Shown piece by piece: positions 1 through 5,977 of a stretch of 7,716 nt of DNA. Both the position numbers and the translations under genes were made by a program. Numbering within the stretch: the stretch's first letter is position 1; the number at the start of each line of letters is the position of its first letter. This DNA comes from an uncultured Ruminococcus sp. (GTDB lineage: Bacteria > Bacillota > Clostridia > Oscillospirales > Ruminococcaceae), in contig CAJTYV010000066.1 in NCBI GenBank assembly GCA_910584195.1, positions 1-7,716 on the forward strand, given 5' to 3'. The notes below the pieces were generated by a model. That model ran no database searches and was not told the origin of the DNA. It was given only the letters and a program-made list of their open reading frames with translations.

Positions 1-52
1 CCATATCTATGAAAAAAAGCCAAGCGTTTGCTTGACTTTTTCGACAGACTGA
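1..52. repeat. Left copy of a 52-bp perfect terminal inverted repeat
   Basis: Bases 1-52 are the exact reverse complement of 7664-7715, with no mismatch; identity ends at base 53. Within the repeat, 14-25 and 30-41 form a 12-bp stem with one C/A mismatch and a GTTT loop. An A-run lies on one side and a T-run on the other, so it could act as an intrinsic terminator in both directions. Because the match reaches base 1, the repeat may extend beyond the window. It could be the end of a mobile element or a dispersed intergenic repeat present twice in opposite orientation. The sequence alone does not decide, and no transposase is encoded between the copies. Confidence 0.93.
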
Positions 53-85
53 GCTCTCACATACAAATTGTGAGAGCTTTATTTT
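52..85 (+). terminator. Intrinsic terminator just inside the left inverted repeat
   Basis: AGCTCTCACA (52-61) pairs perfectly with TGTGAGAGCT (69-78) around a 7-base loop, and the stem is followed by TTATTTT. This is a good rho-independent terminator on the + strand. It would stop transcripts entering from upstream before they reach the pectin operon promoter at 121-149. Confidence 0.75.
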
Positions 86-120
86 GAGCGAAAACATCAT
101 CTTTTTGATAAATTGTTGCA

Positions 121-149
121 TTGAAATTTTCGATGTTGTTGTATATAAT
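121..149 (+). promoter_or_regulatory. Sigma-A promoter of the pectin lyase operon
   Basis: TTGAAA (121-126) is followed after exactly 17 bases by TATAAT (144-149). The -10 is a perfect consensus and the -35 matches 4 of 6 positions. Transcription should start near 155-157, giving a leader of about 190 nt before the first gene. It lies just downstream of the terminator at 52-85, so the operon appears transcriptionally isolated from what precedes it. Confidence 0.7.
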
Positions 150-161
150 TATATTACAGAA

Positions 162-320
162 GGACAGAACAGCAAATATCTGCACAATAATTTGCTTTCT
201 GCCAAAAAACTGGAATTTTCGGGCAGCGGATTCTGGTACTATCTTGTTCCATGCTGCCCCATTCCAATGTAAAGGGACGATCAGATGTCCATGGCTGTAT
301 TCTTTGGACAGAATACAGCC
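162..320 (+). promoter_or_regulatory. Structured 5' leader with three stem-loops (possible cis-regulatory RNA)
   Basis: Stem 1 pairs 162-177 with 190-203 (AGCAAAT/ATTTGCT, then CAGAA/TTCTG and GG/CC, with two single-base bulges). Stem 2 pairs TGGAAT (211-216) with ATTCCA (261-266) and GGGCAGC (221-227) with GCTGCCC (253-259). Stem 3 is a perfect 11-bp hairpin, 293-303 with 310-320, with a 6-base loop. A competing short stem, TGTCCA (286-291) with TGGACA (305-310), would enclose the 5' arm of stem 3 and use the first base of its 3' arm. Stem 3 ends 10 bases before the ribosome binding site at 331-337. No run of T follows, so any control would act on translation or RNA stability. I do not recognise a known riboswitch class; the regulatory role is inference. 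Confidence 0.5.
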
Positions 321-344
321 AATTCAATTTAGGAGAGAAATATC

Positions 345-2231
345 ATGAAAAATATAAATAGAGTATCTGCATTTTCAGCAGCCCTCTGTATGATAATTTC
401 ACAGGTGGCTATGATTCCTGCAAAAGTAAATGCTTGGGATAAAACGCCTGCAATTTGTTTATCATATGCAAACAATGAAATACCAAACGGTGCATTGTAT
501 ATGATAAAAAGTGTTCATAGCGGCAGATTTCTGACAGCAGACGCTGATGCCAATGTTTGCCAGCGTGACTATGTGGATTCCTCCGTGCAATGTTGGAGAA
601 TTGTTCAGACCGGAGATGGATATGTTAAATTATTATGTGAAAGCAATCTTTTAATGGCTCTTACTGTTGAGGATGCAGGTGTTCCAAACGGTTCGAATAT
701 AGGGATTGCTGAATATAGCGGAGCAGATACTCAGCAGTTTAGACTGAATAAGAATGGCTCGTCTTATTATATCACTACTAAGGCAAGCGATAATAAATCG
801 TCTCTTGATATCAAGGGGAAATCAAAAGCTGAAGGTGCAAATGTACATCAGTATAAATATCAGGGAAATTCTAATCAGCTTTTTGAAATTACTCCTGTAA
901 ATGATGCATATTCGTGGATAAAAGGCGATTTGAATTTTGATGGTATGGTTAATAGTTTTGATATGTGTCTAATGAGAAAAGGTGTTGTAAACAGCTTTGA
1001 TGAAGTTATGGCAGGAATTGCTGATGTTATTGCGGATGGTCAGGTCAATGGCGAGGATCTGCGTTTGATGAGCGATTTTATATTGGCAAAAGAAAAAAGA
1101 TTTGCAGAGCAATATTATACGCAGATACTTGAAACTCCACAGCCGGCTGAAGGAATAAGGAAAATGGAATATCTTAATAGGGGTGTTTCTGCTGTAAGTA
1201 CCGGAAACTCTGTATTTGTAAGTTGGAGGCTTCTTGCAGACGATGATGAAAATGTTGCATTCAACGTTTATCGAACCACCGACAATAAGACGATTAAACT
1301 GAATGATGCTCCTTTAAGCGGCGGTACAAATTATACTGACAAATCTGCGGACTTAAATAAAAACAATACATATAGTGTCAAGGCGGTTGTTAACGGAAGA
1401 GAATATGAAACTGATGATAGCGAGACTCTTGTTGCCAATGCTGCCGCACAGTGTAAAATACTTAATATTAATCAAGGCGGTAAAATTCATTTTGTATGGG
1501 TCGGAGATTTTGACGGCGACGGAGAATATGATTATCTTGTTGACAGAAATGCTGATGAGCATCAGAAGCTTGAGGCATATCGGAGTGACGGTACATATCT
1601 ATGGACAATTGATCTTGGCTATAATAGCGAAAATAAAAACAATATTACTCCCGGGGCATCTACGATTGATGTAGGAATGTGGGATGGAGCTACAGTTTAT
1701 GATATGGACTGCGACGGATATGCCGACGTTCTTTTGAGAATAGCGGACGGAGTTACATTCGGTGACGGTACAATTTTTCAGAACAGCGGCGATACAACAG
1801 CACAGTTTATTGCCGTCATTGACGGAAGAACAGGCGAATTAAAAGATTATACGCCTGTTCCGGATGATTTTAAAGCGATTGGAACAATGGCTTGTATGAT
1901 GGAAATAGGTTATCTTGACGGAATGAATCCCAGTGTTATCTGCTGGATGAAAAACCGGAATCAAGATAAGACGTTTAATTCCATGACAGCGGCTTTTGGT
2001 TATGAAAATGGTAAGTTCAAGCTTCGCTGGAGATATATGAACGATATTTTGTTTTCTGACAGAACGGAATACAAAAACGGTTATGCGGAAGCACACCAAA
2101 TACGTGTGGCTGATGTTGATTATGACGGTAAAGATGAGGTTCTTCATATGGGATATTGCCTGAACGGTGATGGAACACTTCGGTATCATATTGACGAGAT
2201 AGTTCATGGCGACCGCTGGTTTGTCGGTTAA
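345..2231 (+). CDS. Rhamnogalacturonan lyase PL11 with CBM13-like and dockerin domains, N-terminal part (broken gene)
   Basis: A secreted, cellulosome-type enzyme that should cleave the rhamnogalacturonan I backbone by beta-elimination. Start: ATG with AGGAGAG at 331-337, 7 bases upstream. Residues 1-30 are a signal peptide (cleavage probably after VNA). A ricin-type beta-trefoil covers about 48-185, with QxW-like sites at VQCWRI, TQQFRL and NQLFEI. A dockerin covers about 192-249; loop 1 is D195-N197-D199-N203-D206, and loop 2 has Ile229 where Asn/Asp is usual. From about 274 (MEYLNRGVSAV) begins the PL11 beta-propeller, with Ca-binding-like DFDGDGEYD (388-396), DMDCDGYAD (453-461) and ADVDYDGKDEV (589-599), then HGDR (621-624). 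Translation stops at TAA 2229-2231 inside the catalytic domain. The same frame resumes with PL11 sequence to 2888, so this is about three quarters of an 847-codon gene. The product probably cannot fold as an active lyase. Confidence 0.88.
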   Translation: MKNINRVSAFSAALCMIISQVAMIPAKVNAWDKTPAICLSYANNEIPNGALYMIKSVHSGRFLTADADANVCQRDYVDSSVQCWRIVQTGDGYVKLLCESNLLMALTVEDAGVPNGSNIGIAEYSGADTQQFRLNKNGSSYYITTKASDNKSSLDIKGKSKAEGANVHQYKYQGNSNQLFEITPVNDAYSWIKGDLNFDGMVNSFDMCLMRKGVVNSFDEVMAGIADVIADGQVNGEDLRLMSDFILAKEKRFAEQYYTQILETPQPAEGIRKMEYLNRGVSAVSTGNSVFVSWRLLADDDENVAFNVYRTTDNKTIKLNDAPLSGGTNYTDKSADLNKNNTYSVKAVVNGREYETDDSETLVANAAAQCKILNINQGGKIHFVWVGDFDGDGEYDYLVDRNADEHQKLEAYRSDGTYLWTIDLGYNSENKNNITPGASTIDVGMWDGATVYDMDCDGYADVLLRIADGVTFGDGTIFQNSGDTTAQFIAVIDGRTGELKDYTPVPDDFKAIGTMACMMEIGYLDGMNPSVICWMKNRNQDKTFNSMTAAFGYENGKFKLRWRYMNDILFSDRTEYKNGYAEAHQIRVADVDYDGKDEVLHMGYCLNGDGTLRYHIDEIVHGDRWFVG

Positions 2232-2258
2232 TTCAGCAATAAAAATAACGGCAAAGAA

Positions 2259-2888
2259 ATGTATGGTTACGGAATACAGCAGAACAATCAGTATGGTTTG
2301 CTCGAATATTTCTATAATGCGTCAACAGGTAAAATGATATGGACAAACTATGCTAAGGAGGGAACTGCCGATGTCGGAAGAGGAAATATAGGCGATATTG
2401 ATCCAAGATATGACGGCTTTGAAGTCTGGTCATTCCAGGGACTTTACAATCATGACGGAACAAGAATAGGAGATAACAGTCTTTATCCGTGTATCAGACT
2501 TTGGTGGGATGGAGATTTATTGGCTGAATCTTATAATGATACTAAATTTGAAAAATGGAATTATAAGACAGGCAAGGTGGAACGTCTCCTTTCTCCATGG
2601 AAAGTTACGGATTCTGCCGGAAGTGACCGTGGTGCGCCTATGTTTTATGGAGACATTATGGGTGACTGGCGTGAAGAAGTCGTTATGACAAGCTCCGATT
2701 ATTCAAAGCTTGTAATATTCTGTCCAACTGCCGAAACGGATACACGTCTTTATTGCCTTGCACAAAATCCGTGTTATCGCAATTGCATGACAGCAAAGGG
2801 ATATTACCAGTCACATATGCTTGACTATTATCTTGGAACAGGTATGGAGATGCCGGAAAAACCAGATATATCAATTATTCAGAAATAA
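2259..2888 (+). CDS. Rhamnogalacturonan lyase PL11, C-terminal part of the broken gene
   Basis: This continues gene 1 in the same frame after the internal TAA. The homologous sequence actually resumes at 2232 (FSNKNNGKE before the Met), so ATG 2259 is only the first internal start. It has no convincing ribosome binding site and encodes no signal peptide, so a separately made fragment would stay in the cytoplasm. PL11 hallmarks are intact: YGIQQNN, LLEYFYNASTGK, GNIGDIDPRYDGFEVWSFQG and GDIMGDWREEVV, followed by a C-terminal YRNCMTAKGYYQ...YYLGTGM segment. The reading frame is otherwise clean for more than 200 codons, so the stop is probably recent or a sequence error. Its stop codon lies nine bases before the next gene. 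Confidence 0.8.
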   Translation: MYGYGIQQNNQYGLLEYFYNASTGKMIWTNYAKEGTADVGRGNIGDIDPRYDGFEVWSFQGLYNHDGTRIGDNSLYPCIRLWWDGDLLAESYNDTKFEKWNYKTGKVERLLSPWKVTDSAGSDRGAPMFYGDIMGDWREEVVMTSSDYSKLVIFCPTAETDTRLYCLAQNPCYRNCMTAKGYYQSHMLDYYLGTGMEMPEKPDISIIQK

Positions 2889-2897
2889 GGTGAAATT

Positions 2898-5681
2898 ATG
2901 ACGAAATATTTTAAAAAGATTTGTACTGTATTTATAGCGTTACTGATGATGATAATGATCATTCCGATTGAACTGATTCATGTTGAAACAGTATCGGCTG
3001 TATCGGCAGACTATCCCGTGGTGCTTCTTCGCATCAGCAGCTATGATAATAGTCGTCACATGAACATTTCAGGCTATGACGACAAGGCGAACATTGTTGT
3101 ATCGGAACAAAAAAATACCCAGAATGAAAACTGGCGTTTTGATTACGTTGGAACGGACAGCAAGGGCAGCTTTTACAAAATAACCAATATGGGAACTGGC
3201 AGATTGATAACTCCCATGAATTACAGTGTTGAGGAAGGCAGTTCTTGTGTTATCTTCGGAAGTGAAAGCGCAGTATCGCAGCACTGGTATGTTATTCCGG
3301 TTGATAAGGATAGCTATGGGACAGACTTGCATTATAAAATCGTTAATTACAGCAACACGTCTCTTGCATTGACGAATAGCGGAAACAAGATCAAACTTTC
3401 GTCTTACAGCGGAAAGAACGAGCAGAAATGGCTTCTGAATGCGGTAGGCGAGCAGGGATTCGGCGGTTACTGCAAGGATATGAACGGCAGGGAAAAAGCT
3501 TCAGATATCGGAGGTACGCTTGGCAAAACTGTTGAAGTTTCCAACTTTGATGAACTTAAAGCGGCTTGTACAAGCAGTGACCCGTGCACTATAGTTATTA
3601 CAAAAAATATCAGTAAAACCGGTACATACAAAAAGGACGGCAATGGTCGTTATCGCTTTAGCGACGCTATTATTTATATGCAGCCCAATAAAACTGTTGT
3701 CGGAAGTTATGGTGCGCATTCTCTCTATAATGTGTATTTCAGAACGTACAACAAAAATTACGGTCCGGGACATAATCTTATCTTCCGTAATATTCAGATC
3801 TCTCACGATAAGGAACTGAACAGTGAGAATATCTGGGAATTTGCCTATGGATATAATTTCTGGATAGATCATTGCGAATTTGTAGGACACAGCGGAATAA
3901 ATACTGCATCAACCAAAATGGACGACTGGGATAAATTCCTCAATTTTAAGGGCAACACAGATAACGACAATACCGATTTTATCACAGTTTCCGATTGCAA
4001 GTTCGGATTGCACGAATACGGTGTGCTCATCGGCTATCCTGTAGACACTCAGGAGGCATACAACACATTCAATGGAACTCCTCATGCTACTATTGCAAAT
4101 AATTACTATGACAAATGTATCACCCGTGCGCCTGCATTAATGCGCTATGGATATTTCCACTCGTTCAATAACTATGTTGTTAATTTTGATATGGGTTATA
4201 CTATCTATACGGCTTGCAAACTTTATGCGGAAAGCAATTATTATAATGGCGGAACAGGCAAAGGTTCTGTTGTGAATGATACTGTTTCAAGCAGTGATAT
4301 TTCCTCTAAATATCCTGGTCAGTATACAGAGGTCGGCTCTACGCTTACAGGTTCAAAATATTCTCTCAGCGGAAAAACTGCAAAAGCATGCAGCTGGAGA
4401 CCGTCATCAAATTACAGTTACAATGCAAAATCAGCAGCAGATGCAAAGTCCTATTGTGAAAAATACAGCGGACCGCAGTCTTCGGCAGCATCTATGACTT
4501 ATGCATCATTTGCAAAAGTTGGTTATCCCTCAGCAGGATATGTTGTTACTCCAAGTGAGAAAATGGATGAGCCAATGCAGACGACGACTACTGCTGTTAC
4601 AACAACTGCTATAACTACTACAACGACCGCAGTGACGGAACCTCCTAAGATCGATGTGCAAGGTGATGTGAATAAGGATGGAAAATTTGATGATAATGAT
4701 CTTGTTGTAATGCAGAATTGGCTTCTTGCCGTTCCGGATGCAGAGCTTTCAGATTGGAAAGCGGGGGACTTATGTGAAGATGGTAAGATAGATGCGTTTG
4801 ATATGTGCTTGATGAGAAAGCTTTATCTTAATCAGCAATCAATGCCTCCGGTAACAACACAATCAACTACTTCAACAACCGCAAAAACTTTAATTGTTAC
4901 AACTACAACAACAACGGTTCAGAACTATGAACCAGAAGATTTTAAATTTTCAGGTAAGGTTTATCTTGTCGGAGATTCTACAGTCTGCGAGTACGATGAA
5001 AATTACAGTGTTCCTTACAATCGTTATGGTTGGGGAATGAAGTTTGCGGAGCAATTTAATGGTGTTCAGGTAACAAACCTTGCCCTTTCAGGCAGAAGTT
5101 CAAGAAGCTTTCTTGCAGATCAGAATTATCAGACCTTGAAATCGTCGTTAGGAAAGGGAGATTATTTGTTTATCCAATTCGGACACAATGACGAGAAAAA
5201 TGATGAATCAGCATATCCGGGACTCGGAACATATCCGAATCTTGATTGGAGTACGCTTGATAGTGCGGGAAAGGATTCACAGGGACGTTATTCTTATGAA
5301 TTTTTGCTTGCAGCATATTATATCAATTTGGCAAAGAGTAAAGGCGCAGTTCCGATTCTTGTCACACCAATTACAAGACGCAGCATAGACGGAAAACCGA
5401 ATTATCAGCAGCACACTTTATACCAGCAGGGAATGATAACACTTGGCAGGATGTACAATGTGCCTGTTATTGATATGACAAAATTGACAACACAGCTTTA
5501 TACCAATCTTTATAATTATGGCGGAGCAGATGAAACAGCGAAAATGCACTGTTATGCAGATACAACACAGACAACGCTTGATAATACGCATTTAAGTAAT
5601 GCAGGGGTCTATAAAATCGCCGATATGATTGCAGATGAAACGCAGAAGCTCAATCTTACGATAGGCAAACTGAAAAAGTAA
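2898..5681 (+). CDS. Multidomain pectinase: CBM13-like, PL1 pectate lyase, dockerin, CE12 acetylesterase
   Basis: A secreted cellulosomal protein of 927 residues joining two pectin activities. Signal peptide about 1-37 (hydrophobic 11-25, cleavage near VSAVSA). A ricin-type beta-trefoil covers about 41-182 (sites ENWRF, QHWYV, QKWLL). The PL1 parallel beta-helix covers about 186-455, with NLIFRNIQIS, WIDH (322-325), FITVSDCKF and R410-A-P-A-L-M-R416 before YGYFHSFNN. A Thr-rich linker (561-580) leads to a dockerin (588-645; loops starting D590 and D624), then a second Thr-rich linker (652-674). The C-terminus (about 684-927) is an SGNH/GDSL esterase of CE12 type: GDST (Ser694), Gly732, GHND (Asn764) and D895-N-T-H898. 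PL1 would cut homogalacturonan and CE12 would remove acetyl groups from pectin or rhamnogalacturonan. TAAGGTG (2886-2892) overlaps the preceding stop codon, so it is cotranscribed with the PL11 gene. All catalytic blocks of the esterase are present. Confidence 0.9.
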   Translation: MTKYFKKICTVFIALLMMIMIIPIELIHVETVSAVSADYPVVLLRISSYDNSRHMNISGYDDKANIVVSEQKNTQNENWRFDYVGTDSKGSFYKITNMGTGRLITPMNYSVEEGSSCVIFGSESAVSQHWYVIPVDKDSYGTDLHYKIVNYSNTSLALTNSGNKIKLSSYSGKNEQKWLLNAVGEQGFGGYCKDMNGREKASDIGGTLGKTVEVSNFDELKAACTSSDPCTIVITKNISKTGTYKKDGNGRYRFSDAIIYMQPNKTVVGSYGAHSLYNVYFRTYNKNYGPGHNLIFRNIQISHDKELNSENIWEFAYGYNFWIDHCEFVGHSGINTASTKMDDWDKFLNFKGNTDNDNTDFITVSDCKFGLHEYGVLIGYPVDTQEAYNTFNGTPHATIANNYYDKCITRAPALMRYGYFHSFNNYVVNFDMGYTIYTACKLYAESNYYNGGTGKGSVVNDTVSSSDISSKYPGQYTEVGSTLTGSKYSLSGKTAKACSWRPSSNYSYNAKSAADAKSYCEKYSGPQSSAASMTYASFAKVGYPSAGYVVTPSEKMDEPMQTTTTAVTTTAITTTTTAVTEPPKIDVQGDVNKDGKFDDNDLVVMQNWLLAVPDAELSDWKAGDLCEDGKIDAFDMCLMRKLYLNQQSMPPVTTQSTTSTTAKTLIVTTTTTTVQNYEPEDFKFSGKVYLVGDSTVCEYDENYSVPYNRYGWGMKFAEQFNGVQVTNLALSGRSSRSFLADQNYQTLKSSLGKGDYLFIQFGHNDEKNDESAYPGLGTYPNLDWSTLDSAGKDSQGRYSYEFLLAAYYINLAKSKGAVPILVTPITRRSIDGKPNYQQHTLYQQGMITLGRMYNVPVIDMTKLTTQLYTNLYNYGGADETAKMHCYADTTQTTLDNTHLSNAGVYKIADMIADETQKLNLTIGKLKK
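4578..4637 (+). repeat. Thr-codon repeat encoding linker 1
   Basis: Low-complexity ACN-codon tract encoding a Thr-rich, Ala/Val-interrupted linker (residues 561-580) between the PL1 region and the dockerin. Such linkers are typical of Ruminococcus cellulosomal enzymes and are probably flexible and possibly glycosylated. Codon choice within it is mixed (ACG, ACT, ACA, ACC), which limits slippage. Confidence 0.8.
4851..4919 (+). repeat. Thr-codon repeat encoding linker 2
   Basis: A second ACN-rich tract (residues 652-674) joining the dockerin to the CE12 esterase. With linker 1 it places the dockerin on a flexible segment between the two catalytic domains, leaving both free to move when docked. 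Confidence 0.8.
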
Positions 5682-5683
5682 TA

Positions 5684-5720
5684 AAGGCAACACCGCACAA
5701 TCTCTGTGCGGTGTTGCCTA
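5684..5720 (+). terminator. Perfect 15-bp hairpin at the end of the pectin operon
   Basis: AGGCAACACCGCACA (5685-5699) pairs with TGTGCGGTGTTGCCT (5705-5719) around a 5-base loop, starting three bases after the stop codon at 5679-5681. On the + strand the stem is followed by AAAAAA rather than T, so it is not a textbook intrinsic terminator. It may protect the 3' end, terminate weakly, or be a dispersed palindromic repeat. Beyond it, 5721-5865 shows no gene or clear signal. Confidence 0.55.
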
Positions 5721-5908
5721 AAAAACTGTATTCATAGTAAAATGACATTAGTGGTTGTTTGAAAAAATAGCCATGTTCGGAAAAACGCACAGATTAACGA
5801 ATGTATGTATTTTGCAAGCAAGCTTTAAGAATATAGTGAGCTTCTCTTGGCACTAATCAGGAAAGTTGACAATTCTGATAAAAATCGCCCGAAAAAATTT
5901 AAATTCCC

Positions 5909-5937
5909 TTGACAAACCACTGAATTTAGAGTATAAT
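5909..5937 (+). promoter_or_regulatory. Perfect consensus sigma-A promoter of the ATPase gene
   Basis: TTGACA (5909-5914), a 17-base spacer and TATAAT (5932-5937) match the sigma-A consensus at all 12 positions with ideal spacing. Transcription should start about 5943-5945, giving a leader of about 34 nt. The ATPase is therefore its own transcription unit rather than part of the pectin operon. Confidence 0.88.
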
Positions 5938-5951
5938 AATCATAATTCAGT
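5919..5951. promoter_or_regulatory. Inverted repeat around the -10 box, candidate operator
   Basis: ACTGAATT (5919-5926) is the exact reverse complement of AATTCAGT (5944-5951). The arms are 17 bases apart and 25 bases centre to centre, and they bracket the -10 box and the predicted transcription start. A dimeric repressor bound here would block RNA polymerase, which fits a promoter of otherwise maximal strength. The operator role is inference; the repeat itself is exact. Confidence 0.45.
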
Positions 5952-5961
5952 AAATATTATT

Positions 5962-5969
5962 GAGGGGGG
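5962..5969 (+). promoter_or_regulatory. Ribosome binding site that fixes the ATPase start
   Basis: GAGGGGGG lies 8 bases before ATG 5978. An in-frame ATG at 5960 overlaps this site and would add MRGELD, but has no ribosome binding site of its own. The family's proteins usually begin at MFIGR, so 5978 is the better start. Confidence 0.8.
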
Positions 5970-5977
5970 AACTTGAT

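Noticed and set aside
84..348. Two overlapping short + frames (62 and 75 codons) before the PL11 gene
   Set aside because: They cover the promoter and the base-paired leader, lack ribosome binding sites, and resemble no family. The stem-loops explain this sequence better.
1353..3890. Antisense and alternate-frame open frames inside the pectinase genes
   Set aside because: They are shadows of strongly recognisable PL11 and PL1 coding sequence and have no start signals or domain features.
5773..5853. A 26-codon frame starting MFGKTHRL between the pectinase and ATPase genes
   Set aside because: No ribosome binding site and no convincing similarity; the MF start is not followed by further ATPase-like sequence.
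5866..5894. A second TTGACA upstream of the ATPase promoter
   Set aside because: No -10-like sequence lies 16-18 bases downstream; that stretch is C-rich then a run of A. The pair at 5909 and 5932 is far better.
5960..5977. Upstream ATG start for the ATPase
   Set aside because: This ATG overlaps the GAGGGGGG ribosome binding site and would add six residues not expected in the family; ATG 5978 has ideal spacing.
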